Virus record (IMG/VR): IMGVR_UViG_3300008448_000714
Coordinates: 1-22,661 of that record
Direction: 5' to 3' (one strand)
Length of the DNA stretch: 22,661 nt
From: a virus
Shown here: positions 1 to 7,358 of the stretch, piece by piece
Layout: every line of letters starts with the position of its first letter
How positions within the stretch are numbered: the stretch's first letter is position 1
Notes under the pieces: generated by a model
Seen by the model: the letters and a program-made list of their open reading frames with translations, nothing else
What the model was told of the DNA's origin: nothing
The model's database searches: none
Translations under genes and position numbers: made by a program

Positions 1-2443
1 TCTCACGGTCAATGAAGCCATCAAGCGCAAACTCCTCGGGGAATGTAGCGGGGAACGAAAGCACTTTCTCCTTCAGCGGATTGGGAACCTTGAGTTCAAC
101 ATACTTGATCTTCTCGCTGTTACGGATCAGGGGATACTTCTTTGACAGCCCCATCTTCTTGATCCAATAGTTGTAGACAAGCGACCCCTTGACATGCATG
201 GGTGTGCCCTTCTTGTAGATGCTTGCAGCATCAGCGTAGTCATCCATGCCGTTGCACCCACGCGGGAACGCAATGTCATAGATCGGAAGAGTCACGAACT
301 CGTCATGAAACTTCTCCACGAAAGAATGCAATGCGCCTTCGTCAGCGGTCAGGATCAACTTGATCGCTTCCTTGAGTCGTGTGCGGACGATCTGCGGGGT
401 GGACGAACGGGCGGTTTCGATACCCATGATCTTGAGATCGGGATCGTCCATGTAAACATTGTCTTCGCCAAGGTGAACCGCAAGCATGTAACGCTTCTTG
501 GCGGTGAACACACCCTTTGCAGCGATGGCTTCTCGCTTCATCGACATCCGATTGGCGTAGGCATTCATTCGACCCGACAACTGCTCATACCACTTGTTGA
601 TCTTCGGGGAGATCACATCGTTGCAGAACTTGTCAACCATCTCGGTGGTCTTCTTTTTGTCCTTCTTGGGGAAAGCCTTGGCAACAAGCGGACCAAGCCT
701 GAGGTACACCGAATCTGTGTCCACGGCAATCACATAGTCCTCGCCCTCCGTGCTGCAAGCCTTGTTGAGGAAACGGTTGAGATTGTCCTCTGCCCAACGA
801 ATCGACAACTGCCCCGACACGGTGATCGCTTCTGCCATACTGAGGTTGTAGTAACGGCAGTACTGATTGCCCAAAGCACCGAATGCGCTGTTCAACTGCA
901 CCTTACGCACCAACTGGAAGTTATGAAACTTGGACACTTCCTTCTTCTTGGCGGCAACAGTAGCGGGATCAGCCTTGGTTCCCTCGGTCTTGATCCATCC
1001 CTTCGCGTCAAGCATGCGCCTCTTGTATTCCTTGCGTTGGGCATACATGGTGTCCATGAGTTCGGGGAGGAAGCCTCGGACATCCCTGCGGTACATCGTG
1101 CCGTTCGCAGCCACGCAGATGTTCTTCTGCTTTGCCATGGAGAGGAAGCCCTCCAAAGAGGGATCCTTACCCTCGGTCAGCAACGAGTCCACGGACACGG
1201 CAGGAACCCTGTCGCTCATGATGGTCTCGGGGCTGAGGTTGTACTGCATGATCAGGTGAGGATACAGCGAGTCCAAGTCGAAAGAGACCACCCACTCATG
1301 TTCACCCACGATGGGAGTCTTGACATATGCACCTTCGAACTGGTTGTCCTTGTCGTTGCCTGTCTTGGGCGGGATGGCGATCTTCTTGGTGCGGAGGTGG
1401 TTGTAGATGATGCTGTCCCACATGCGTACCTGTGAGAAGACATCCCCGAAGTTGCTTCTTGCGCTGTACGCAAGTGCCTGTGCGAGTTCGATCAGCCGCA
1501 ACTTGTCTTCCAACTTGGAAACAAGCACCGTATCCTTGATGTTGTACTCCATGAACCGCTGAAAGTCCTTGCGGTACAGGTCCGTCAGGGTACCGACATC
1601 TGAGTAGTCCATCTTCGTCTCGCCCAACTCAACGGACGCGATGTGCTGCAACTTGTATGACTCGGGGGTAATGAAGGTGAACTTCTTGTACAAGTCCATG
1701 TAGTCAAGGATGGTGATCCCTGAGAACTCGTACACCATGTTCTTGCGCTCCATGACATAGACCTCGCGGGAGCGGTACTCGCCCCACGGGGACAGTCTCT
1801 TGGCAGACTTGGTTCCTAGAACCCGTTCGATGCGGCGGCAAAGATAGGGCATGTCGAACATGTTGACATTCCACCCCGTGACGATGTCACAATCCAACGA
1901 TTCCCAAACATCCAAGAAGCCGTGGAGCAACTGTGACTCTTCGGAGTAGCGATGGGCAACCACTCCCTCGGGAGCCTTGAAATCGCCCAAGCCAAATGCA
2001 TGGATCTCCTTGCCCTGCATGATCGTAATTGCATTGACCTTTTCGGATGCCTCCTCGGGGGTGGCAAATCCGTTTTCGCTCTCAACTTCGATGTCGATGT
2101 AGGAGATGCGGATCAGGGTTGGGTCGTATTCAAGTTCACCCTCGCTGCCATAGTTCTCAGCGATGAACTGATACTGTGATTCGATATCGCCGTAGACTGT
2201 GAAGCCCTCCACATCGGAGTACTTCTTGATGAACTCCCGTGCTTCGAACATGTTTTCAAAGTCAACGGGATCGACCCTGTTCCCGTCGATGGTGTGCCAT
2301 GAATCAGGCTTTACCTTCTTCGTGGGTACGAACAGGGTTGGTCGAAAGGTAAGGGATTCATGCACACGCTTGCCATGCTTGTCATAGCCGCGATGCAGGA
2401 GTCTGCCGCCCTTGGTAACAACATTAGTGTAGAATGGATTCAC
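1..2443 (-). CDS. 43: Family B DNA polymerase, T4 gp43-like (3' end cut by window)
   Basis: Replicative DNA polymerase with 3'-5' proofreading exonuclease. About 814 codons are visible and the C-terminus runs off the window; T4 gp43 has about 900 residues. The translation shows exonuclease motif I (YIDIEVES, Asp/Glu near residues 117/119), exo II (WNVNMFDMPYL), exo III (YNIKDTV), polymerase motif A (SFDLDSLYPHLI, near residue 390), motif B (QLNSAFGALGN) and motif C (AVDTDSVY, near residue 574), followed by KKRY. All catalytic acids are present. The start is GTG at 2443-2441, giving MNPFYTNVVTKGG, which aligns with the N-termini of T4-like polymerases. It overlaps the TGA of the GroES-like gene, so translation is probably coupled. 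It is the last visible gene of the operon that starts near 6485. Confidence 0.97.
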   Translation of the reverse strand, partial: MNPFYTNVVTKGGRLLHRGYDKHGKRVHESLTFRPTLFVPTKKVKPDSWHTIDGNRVDPVDFENMFEAREFIKKYSDVEGFTVYGDIESQYQFIAENYGSEGELEYDPTLIRISYIDIEVESENGFATPEEASEKVNAITIMQGKEIHAFGLGDFKAPEGVVAHRYSEESQLLHGFLDVWESLDCDIVTGWNVNMFDMPYLCRRIERVLGTKSAKRLSPWGEYRSREVYVMERKNMVYEFSGITILDYMDLYKKFTFITPESYKLQHIASVELGETKMDYSDVGTLTDLYRKDFQRFMEYNIKDTVLVSKLEDKLRLIELAQALAYSARSNFGDVFSQVRMWDSIIYNHLRTKKIAIPPKTGNDKDNQFEGAYVKTPIVGEHEWVVSFDLDSLYPHLIMQYNLSPETIMSDRVPAVSVDSLLTEGKDPSLEGFLSMAKQKNICVAANGTMYRRDVRGFLPELMDTMYAQRKEYKRRMLDAKGWIKTEGTKADPATVAAKKKEVSKFHNFQLVRKVQLNSAFGALGNQYCRYYNLSMAEAITVSGQLSIRWAEDNLNRFLNKACSTEGEDYVIAVDTDSVYLRLGPLVAKAFPKKDKKKTTEMVDKFCNDVISPKINKWYEQLSGRMNAYANRMSMKREAIAAKGVFTAKKRYMLAVHLGEDNVYMDDPDLKIMGIETARSSTPQIVRTRLKEAIKLILTADEGALHSFVEKFHDEFVTLPIYDIAFPRGCNGMDDYADAASIYKKGTPMHVKGSLVYNYWIKKMGLSKKYPLIRNSEKIKYVELKVPNPLKEKVLSFPATFPEEFALDGFIDRE

Positions 2444-2718
2444 TCAGATTCCTTGCGGTCAACGGCGAGAATGATGTCTTGGTGAATGATATCACAAGAC
2501 TCATGACCGCGACCTCTTCCTTTGGTGATGTCCCAAAGAACCTTATCACCAACACGAATGTCCTCGGTGACCTTATCGCCCACCGAAACAACTACGCTCC
2601 AAATGTTTGGATTCGTGATCTTCTCTGTATAGATGATCCCTGCGTCAGTCTTCTTTTGCTGACCAAGACCTTCTGTTCGTACAGAAACCCACTTGCCGAT
2701 TGTCTTCAGTTTACTCAT
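2440..2718 (-). CDS. GroES-like co-chaperonin (gp31 functional analogue)
   Basis: 92-aa Cpn10-fold protein. Seen: a mobile-loop-like stretch with a hydrophobic tripeptide (AGIIY, residues 26-30), the conserved RVGDKVLWD (residues 55-63, compare VGDKVLY in GroES) and a closing IIHQDIILAVD (compare the GroES end, ESDILAV). The family forms a heptameric lid on GroEL; in T4, gp31 replaces GroES so that the capsid protein fits the folding chamber. The length is close to GroES (97 aa) and shorter than T4 gp31 (111 aa). It overlaps the Mom-like gene upstream by 4 nt (ATGA) and the polymerase downstream by 4 nt, so it is fully embedded in the operon. Binding to host GroEL is inferred. Confidence 0.85.
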   Translation of the reverse strand: MSKLKTIGKWVSVRTEGLGQQKKTDAGIIYTEKITNPNIWSVVVSVGDKVTEDIRVGDKVLWDITKGRGRGHESCDIIHQDIILAVDRKESE

Positions 2719-3638
2719 GTGCCCCTCTGTTTAGGATATGGTAGTGTCTTGTTACGGGCTTCGAACTCTCTGCGGAGTTTCTTCGTCTCTGCCTTGGTTG
2801 TGGCAAGTACATAAGCATACTTGTGCTTCGATGGCATGTCAATCGAAACCGATTCAGATTGCTTCAACTTGCTATGGGATCTCAGCGCAGCCTCAACCAA
2901 CGGGGGCACATTTGCCCAAAGCATTCCGCTGTTGTCGCACCATGACTTGTCCCATTGGATTCCCAACTCTTTGGCATACTTCTTGTATGCACTTCGTTGG
3001 CGAAAGAAACGATCAGATACGATTCGACCTGTGTATGGGTTGATGTATCTCGTAGTCGTTCCCGATTCATTGCCCAAATAATAGAAGTTGCATGCCTGAT
3101 AGATGGTACCAATTTCTTTTGCTGTGGGATCGGAATACGCGGTGAACAGCCTGTACTGCGTGTTCTTTACCATCCACCCTATGCTTGACATGAGGAACGA
3201 TGATGCAAGATTCTTTGGACTCCATGAAATACATGCACCCCTGCTGATCAGGCGTTCGATGTTTTTTGTATCTTCGCCAAGCAACTTGCTGAATGCATTT
3301 GGTAGGTTCATGAGAGTCACCCCTGCGAGGATGTCCTTGCCCATAAGACCTTGATCGGGATCGTGATAGTATGCACCAAACCAATGTGTGGTGTACTGTG
3401 AGAGATTGCCTAGCCACTCATGCCGTTCGATGAACGCGGTGGCATCCTGACGATCACGCTCCGTGGTCAGCGGTCGGAAATGAAAGTCTGCGGCGGTAAG
3501 AGTCTTGATGCGCTCAGGATCGATGCCACTCTCTTGAATGTCCTGTTCAAGATTGTTTACGCGGATATCGTACTGCCAACAATGGTTCTTGTCGTAGTTC
3601 TTGGCGCGTTCGATGATGTCTACCGCAGATCGTTTCAT
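2715..3638 (-). CDS. Mom-like GNAT-fold protein, putative DNA base modification
   Basis: 307 aa. The segment around residues 165-189 (FTAYSDP...EIGTIYQACNFYYLG) closely resembles the core of phage Mu Mom, whose family has S.AD...G.IYKA.NW.YLG at this place. An upstream ERHEWLGN (residues 71-78) resembles the His-aromatic-Leu-Gly signature near the start of Mom-like GNAT domains. Mu Mom converts adenine in DNA to a methylcarbamoyl derivative that blocks host restriction. The N-terminal ~50 and C-terminal ~100 residues (basic, lysine/arginine-rich at the end) are not recognised. It sits directly after an ABC-ATPase/GNAT fusion and overlaps its neighbours by 4 nt on each side. The family call is fairly firm; activity and target base are inferred. 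It could also be a GNAT acting on another substrate. Confidence 0.72.
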   Translation of the reverse strand: MKRSAVDIIERAKNYDKNHCWQYDIRVNNLEQDIQESGIDPERIKTLTAADFHFRPLTTERDRQDATAFIERHEWLGNLSQYTTHWFGAYYHDPDQGLMGKDILAGVTLMNLPNAFSKLLGEDTKNIERLISRGACISWSPKNLASSFLMSSIGWMVKNTQYRLFTAYSDPTAKEIGTIYQACNFYYLGNESGTTTRYINPYTGRIVSDRFFRQRSAYKKYAKELGIQWDKSWCDNSGMLWANVPPLVEAALRSHSKLKQSESVSIDMPSKHKYAYVLATTKAETKKLRREFEARNKTLPYPKQRGT

Positions 3639-4717
3639 TTCTTGCCGATGTATTCATGTGAGTAGCAGAGGCGATGGGCATGCTTCATCTTGTAGCCCTC
3701 TTCGTATGTGCTTCTGCCCTTGCTGTAGTCCTCGCGTGTGCGCTCGTTCTTGCTCGTCGGCTTCCACAGGGGAGACCGATTCCTGTACTCGCCCATGCGC
3801 GGGTGTGCGGTCTTGGAGAAGTACCGACAGCCCTGACGGACGAAGAGTTCAGCCGTGGCATCAGAGATTCGTACCCCTAGCCCCAAGCCTTGGTAGTCAG
3901 GAAGCACCACCGTCCTATGACCACGCCAAGCATTCTTCAGGTTTCCATTGGGGAACGAAAGGGCAGCGGAGAATCCGACAGGAGTTCCGTCCCAAGCAAC
4001 GATCCAACATCGTGCGCCTTTATTGATGTTTCCGTCGAGATAGTGATGGTGGCGGAACATTGCCCACGCTTCGGGTGAGCAAGGAAGCATCTCCAAAACG
4101 ATTTCGGGTTGCCTTTCATACCCCCTTGCGGTCAACTTACCGCTGCTCGTATCAAACACCCAATCGGGACGCAGCCATTCGATGATGTCGTAGTGACATG
4201 ACGCGAACACCAAGCCCTTGATGTTCTTCTGATCGGCATAGCGGCGAATCGAATGGGCACATGACTTGGCGACATTCCTATCTACCACAGATGTGAACTC
4301 ATCGATCACGGCACCGTCTTGCAGCCGTCTAGCCAAGTCGGCACGGAACTTCTCTCCTGTGGACAGGACATGATATGGACGCATCCATGCGGGAATGGAG
4401 TTGAAGCCTACCGCTGACAGCCGCTCACGGGCATCCACGGCGTTGTTGAAGTGCGAACAGACCGCTAGAGAAGGATCCCAATCGATTCGCTGCTCTTCAC
4501 CAAACTGACGGAGGATGGTTGACTTGCCTGTTCCCGATGGACCTACGATCAACCCGATCCCATACTCCGATGGGAGTGGTGGGAGAGCGGGGGGTGTGAA
4601 GGTGCTTGTCCCCGTGAACGGATAGTCAAATGCCGATGACAGTTCCTTGACGGTATCATCGACCTTTACATGACTGATCAGTTCTGTTGATTTGGTAGGC
4701 TCATCGAAAAGACTCAT
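3635..4717 (-). CDS. ABC-type ATPase fused to GNAT domain (COG2401-like)
   Basis: 360-aa two-domain protein. N-terminal ABC ATPase: Walker A GPSGTGKS (residues 59-66), signature-like LSTGEKFR (118-125), Walker B AVIDEF (136-141) and an H-loop-like SCHYD (H175). There are no membrane segments, so it is a soluble ABC protein, not a transporter. C-terminal GNAT domain from about residue 204: FRHHHYLDGN (221-230), RTVVLPDYQGLGLG (268-281, acyl-CoA-binding loop) and KTAHPRMGEYRNRSPLW. This architecture matches COG2401, an ABC-type ATPase fused to a predicted acetyltransferase. The His-aromatic-Leu-x-Gly motif is shared with the Mom-like protein encoded next, so the two GNAT domains may be relatives. 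Its role is unknown; I infer work with the Mom-like protein on DNA. It overlaps both neighbours by 3-4 nt. Confidence 0.82.
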   Translation of the reverse strand: MSLFDEPTKSTELISHVKVDDTVKELSSAFDYPFTGTSTFTPPALPPLPSEYGIGLIVGPSGTGKSTILRQFGEEQRIDWDPSLAVCSHFNNAVDARERLSAVGFNSIPAWMRPYHVLSTGEKFRADLARRLQDGAVIDEFTSVVDRNVAKSCAHSIRRYADQKNIKGLVFASCHYDIIEWLRPDWVFDTSSGKLTARGYERQPEIVLEMLPCSPEAWAMFRHHHYLDGNINKGARCWIVAWDGTPVGFSAALSFPNGNLKNAWRGHRTVVLPDYQGLGLGVRISDATAELFVRQGCRYFSKTAHPRMGEYRNRSPLWKPTSKNERTREDYSKGRSTYEEGYKMKHAHRLCYSHEYIGKK

Positions 4718-5145
4718 GTTTCATGCCACTTCTTAAGGATCCAACTGGAGGAATTCTTCTTGTCCTCGCCGCCGACACCAAACACAAACGATAGGTTGCT
4801 GTCTTCAATATCCATCTCGGGGATGTTTTCCTTGGTCCGATCACCCCCGTTTGCAAACACGATGTGTGCATCAGGGTACAACTTTCGCAGGGTGATGATA
4901 GCCTGTTTCGCGCTGTTATCATCGTCATTGAAGGCAATGATATCATCAACCATCCACAAAGACGAGACAATAGTTGCCCGTTCGTGAAGAGGCATGAATG
5001 GCTTTCCCTTCTTTCGGGTCAGCCATTCATCAGAGTTGAGACCTACAACAAGGCGGTCGCCAAACCCTCGCGCCGCCTTGAAGTATGCGATATGTCCGCT
5101 GTGAAGGGGGTCGAACCCCCCTGTCATCAAAACGACCTTCTCCAT
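4714..5145 (-). CDS. Cytidylyltransferase-like nucleotidyltransferase
   Basis: 143 aa, close to the usual size of a single-domain cytidylyltransferase/adenylyltransferase such as the C-terminal domain of RfaE/HldE or TagD. Seen: TGGFDPLHSGH (HxGH motif at residues 15-18), VVGLNSDEW, ANGGDRTKENIPE and a C-terminal SSSWILKKW, equivalent to the ISSTxL signature. The family joins a phosphorylated small molecule to CMP or AMP. The ATG at 5145 is chosen because AAGGAG lies 5 nt upstream; the GTG at 5148 is too close to that site. The A of the lysozyme TGA is shared with this ATG. In this operon it might activate a group used in nucleotide or DNA modification, but the substrate cannot be read from sequence. 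Confidence 0.85.
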   Translation of the reverse strand: MEKVVLMTGGFDPLHSGHIAYFKAARGFGDRLVVGLNSDEWLTRKKGKPFMPLHERATIVSSLWMVDDIIAFNDDDNSAKQAIITLRKLYPDAHIVFANGGDRTKENIPEMDIEDSNLSFVFGVGGEDKKNSSSWILKKWHET

Positions 5146-5600
5146 CACAACTCCTTCTTAATCTTATTCCAGTACTTCGTGGTGTTGTCCCACGCCTTCT
5201 TTTCCTTTGCCTTCTTGCTGTGCTGCTTCTTCAGGATGTTGCACCCGCCGTTGTGAATTCGGGCAAGTTGCTCAACAGTCGCATCAACGGGCGCGTATCG
5301 CTTGAGATAGGCTCGGACAACCCGCTCGGCGTACTCAGGATTGAAGCAGTCCTTGTACGATCCTCCAAGCGACTTGTCGAAGTCAACTGCATCCTGCCAG
5401 TATCCTTGGTGGATCTGATAGATTCCAATCGCAGCACCTCCGTCCCCAACAGCCTTCGGATCGTTCCGCGACTCCACCCGTGCCAACGCAGGAAGCAGTC
5501 GGTCGATGTTGTCTGTGAGATCTGCATTAGCAAGTCTGCACGGAAGGAGAAGGCTCGTAAAGAGGATGACCACCAAGAGGATTCGACGGGACATGTTCAT
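5145..5600 (-). CDS. Secreted lysozyme/transglycosylase-like protein
   Basis: 151 aa. An N-terminal basic-hydrophobic segment (residues 4-19) followed by ANA-D near residue 27 looks like a Sec signal peptide. The mature part has the lysozyme-like fold pattern: ALARVESRNDP with a candidate catalytic Glu43, then GAAIGIYQIHQGYWQDA, and later QLARIHNGG, as in SLT transglycosylases and invertebrate-type lysozymes. It should cleave peptidoglycan in the periplasm. The AAGGAG site before the ATG at 5600 is good. Its start overlaps the end of the Nmad1-like gene by 74 nt in another frame. A secreted muralytic enzyme inside a replication/nucleotide operon is unexpected. It could serve lysis, or early modification of the infected cell wall. 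Confidence 0.78.
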   Translation of the reverse strand: MNMSRRILLVVILFTSLLLPCRLANADLTDNIDRLLPALARVESRNDPKAVGDGGAAIGIYQIHQGYWQDAVDFDKSLGGSYKDCFNPEYAERVVRAYLKRYAPVDATVEQLARIHNGGCNILKKQHSKKAKEKKAWDNTTKYWNKIKKEL

Positions 5601-5922
5601 GCTTCTGCTCCTTCTTTGACTGAAGGTATGAATAGAAGAGGACTGAGTAGTTGATCAGGTCAAGACAAGTGTCCTCTACAGACTCGTCCTTCACCTCTAG
5701 GGTGCCCGATTCAACAAACGATGAGAGGCGGGACATCTTGTCGGTCATGCGGACAAGCATACCCGCTTCGGTACGGCAGATGCCCATGGCTTCACAGCGA
5801 GTGAAGTTGGCGAACGGCTCGTCGCCGCCCTTTCCTGCATAGTCGGCGTTCTTCTTCTGCATCAGGGAGAAAGCCTTGTTGCAGAGGGTCTTGTGGTGGG
5901 CAAGCAGTTCATCACGATCCAT
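5527..5922 (-). CDS. DUF1599 / Nmad1-like (nucleotide modification associated) protein
   Basis: 131 aa, mostly helical. Seen: KKNADYAGKGGDEPFANF, then EAGMLVRMTDKMSRLSSFV and DESVEDTCLDLINYSVLF, the pattern I associate with DUF1599, named nucleotide modification associated domain 1. The conserved acidic residues (E...D, E..D) resemble MazG-type all-alpha NTP pyrophosphohydrolases that bind Mg2+. The last ~25 residues overlap the lysozyme gene and look less constrained. It lies 2 nt downstream of dUTPase, so the operon begins with two genes linked to nucleotide pools. Family assignment is moderate to good; substrate unknown. Confidence 0.75.
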   Translation of the reverse strand: MDRDELLAHHKTLCNKAFSLMQKKNADYAGKGGDEPFANFTRCEAMGICRTEAGMLVRMTDKMSRLSSFVESGTLEVKDESVEDTCLDLINYSVLFYSYLQSKKEQKHEHVPSNPLGGHPLYEPSPSVQTC

Positions 5923-5924
5923 TA

Positions 5925-6485
5925 TTAAGCCTTTCCTGTTGAGCCGAAGCCGCCGCTACGGTCGGTCTTACCCTTAACTTCATCGGCAATCTGCACGATG
6001 TTCGTGTAGATTTTCTCGACAATTTCCCCTTGGCAGATGCGGTCTCCATGGGTTATGCGGACATTCACGGTGCTAGTGTTGGTTACTGGCACCATGAGTT
6101 GGTGGGTGTAGTCGGAGTCGATAACACCCTCACAGTTCGAAAGCATCAGACCTCCCTTGAGCGCGAGACCTGAGCGCATGTGTAGGCGCACGGAGTAGCC
6201 CTCGGGAATGTCTAGGACAAGTTGAGTCGGGAGCAGGGCGCGTTCGTTCGGTCTGATAACGATGGCGGCATCCTTGCTGCCTTGCACATCGTCCACGAAC
6301 GCGAGAGCCTTGTAGTTGACGCTGTTGGCTCCCCACATGTCAACCTCGCGCTTACCCGCAGGGAGGCACACGCGCACATCGAAACATGCTGAATGTTGGG
6401 TTGCGTAAGCGGGAAGGAATGCATCGGGGTGCAACTTGTGGCACCCAAGGGTCACTTGCTTCATGGTGTAGATTTCACTTTGCAT
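5925..6485 (-). CDS. dut: dUTPase (deoxyuridine 5'-triphosphate nucleotidohydrolase)
   Basis: Hydrolyses dUTP to dUMP and PPi, keeping uracil out of phage DNA and feeding dTMP synthesis. All five motifs of the trimeric dUTPase family are present (numbering from 6485): SACFDV (32-37), MRSGLALKGG (103-112), GVIDSDYTHQL (120-130), GDRICQGEIV (147-156) and GGFGSTG (178-184). An open frame continues upstream to 6542, but that part holds the promoter. The ATG at 6485 begins 7 nt after the -10 box TACAAT, so the message is probably leaderless and starts here. The next in-frame ATG at 6464 (MKQVTLG) is an alternative. It has an insertion between motifs 1 and 2 compared with short bacterial enzymes, as in many phage dUTPases. 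Confidence 0.95.
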   Translation of the reverse strand: MQSEIYTMKQVTLGCHKLHPDAFLPAYATQHSACFDVRVCLPAGKREVDMWGANSVNYKALAFVDDVQGSKDAAIVIRPNERALLPTQLVLDIPEGYSVRLHMRSGLALKGGLMLSNCEGVIDSDYTHQLMVPVTNTSTVNVRITHGDRICQGEIVEKIYTNIVQIADEVKGKTDRSGGFGSTGKA

Positions 6486-6492
6486 TACGAAG

Positions 6493-6521
6493 ATTGTACT
6501 ACGGGTTTGGCTTCTCGTCAA
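6493..6521 (-). promoter_or_regulatory. Sigma70-like promoter for the dUTPase-polymerase operon
   Basis: TTGACG (6521-6516), 17-nt spacer, TACAAT (6498-6493), inside the last codons and stop of regA. The predicted +1 falls at about 6486, directly before the ATG at 6485. Confidence 0.8.
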
Positions 6522-6930
6522 GGGGTTTCTTGCGAACACCAATCCGATACTTGGGAATCAGTTCCCAATCTTTCTTCTCACCAAATGGAAGGATCTTAAA
6601 GTGGGAGATCGGGCATACAGGATCTTTTGTTCCCTCAGGGTTCACGATCTTTACAAGTCCCCATTGCTCCAAGAGATTGACGATTGTGTTGCGCCGAGCC
6701 TTGTCAGAGTCGCTGAAGTCATTCGCCAAGCCATCAAGCATAAAGAGTTCTTTGAAGTGGACAATGTAGTACTTGCCCCTCTTATGCAAGATGTGGCAAG
6801 ACTGATACAGTTTGCGTTCAGTCTTGGACGAGATGCCAATACGAGTAAGCGTCTCTTTCACCTTCAGAAAGTTGTCTGCCGAAGGAAGGGTTACTTCGAC
6901 TAAGTTGTTCACTATATCTTCTGTGTTCAC
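6499..6930 (-). CDS. regA: RegA translational repressor
   Basis: RNA-binding protein that in T4 blocks ribosome binding on many early mRNAs, including those of genes 44, 45 and rIIB. The match to T4 RegA is strong over DNFLKVKETLTRIGI, LYQSCHILHKRGKYYIVHFKE, LLEQWGLVKIV and WELIPKYRIG. At 143 residues it is about 20 longer than T4 RegA (122), with extra residues at both ends. The start shown is a GTG at 6930; a second in-frame GTG at 6912 follows AGAAG and would give a protein beginning close to the T4 N-terminus. A (C)TAAATA motif lies 34 nt upstream. It is between gp62 and gp43 as in T4, but separated from gp43 here by about 4 kb of extra genes. Confidence 0.95.
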   Translation of the reverse strand: MNTEDIVNNLVEVTLPSADNFLKVKETLTRIGISSKTERKLYQSCHILHKRGKYYIVHFKELFMLDGLANDFSDSDKARRNTIVNLLEQWGLVKIVNPEGTKDPVCPISHFKILPFGEKKDWELIPKYRIGVRKKPLDEKPNP

Positions 6931-6962
6931 GGTTCATGCTTTCCATGATTGTTAGTCATGGA

Positions 6963-7358
6963 TTATTTAGCATTAGAACCGCCTTTGCTCTTCAGGAGAG
7001 CATCTAATCGCTCCTTAGGCAGTAAACGAATGTATTCAATCGCCCGCTTGCGTCCAACCTTGTAGGCAAGCATAACAGCCTCAAGCAGAGCCTCGCTCTC
7101 TTCCTCAGGCTTGATCCACTTGTCGAATCGCTTGCGCTTGCGGATGGAGTTGTAGAGATAGTCATACTGCATACGCTTCTCAGTCAGCGGCATGCAGTTC
7201 ATCTCGTTGGCATACAGGATCGTATCGGGGCTGAAGGACAGACCGCGATTGACCACGAAAGGAACATAGTCCCGTTCTGCATCGGGACTCATGTCCATCA
7301 TGTTTCCTGTCTTTTCGTTGATGCTTTTGATGTAGTCGAAAGGGCTGAGTTTGCTCAT
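6963..7358 (-). CDS. 62: Clamp loader small subunit, gp62-like
   Basis: 131 aa. The sequence SPFDYIKSINEKTGN followed by DYVPFVVNRGLSFSPDTILYANEMN and MQYDYLYNSIRKRKRFDKW is the form of gp62 seen in cyanophages and other distant T4 relatives, shorter than T4 gp62 (187 aa). With gp44 it forms the ATP-driven complex that loads the gp45 clamp onto primer-template junctions. It overlaps the upstream unknown gene by 4 nt (ATGA). The stop codon TAA forms part of a CTAAATA motif. Confidence 0.88.
   Translation of the reverse strand: MSKLSPFDYIKSINEKTGNMMDMSPDAERDYVPFVVNRGLSFSPDTILYANEMNCMPLTEKRMQYDYLYNSIRKRKRFDKWIKPEEESEALLEAVMLAYKVGRKRAIEYIRLLPKERLDALLKSKGGSNAK
6964..6970 (-). promoter_or_regulatory. 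CTAAATA motif at the gp62/regA junction
   Basis: CTAAATA on the minus strand, overlapping the gp62 stop and 33 nt before the regA GTG. One of eight copies in the window, all at junctions; it resembles the T4-like late promoter TATAAATA. Confidence 0.45.

Noticed and set aside
194-1435. Long plus-strand open frame (413 codons)
   Set aside because: It lies opposite the polymerase gene, where all family B motifs are read on the minus strand; its translation shows no known domain and has no ribosome site context.
6486-6542. N-terminal extension of dUTPase
   Set aside because: It covers the -35 and -10 boxes and the regA end and adds residues absent from the dUTPase family.
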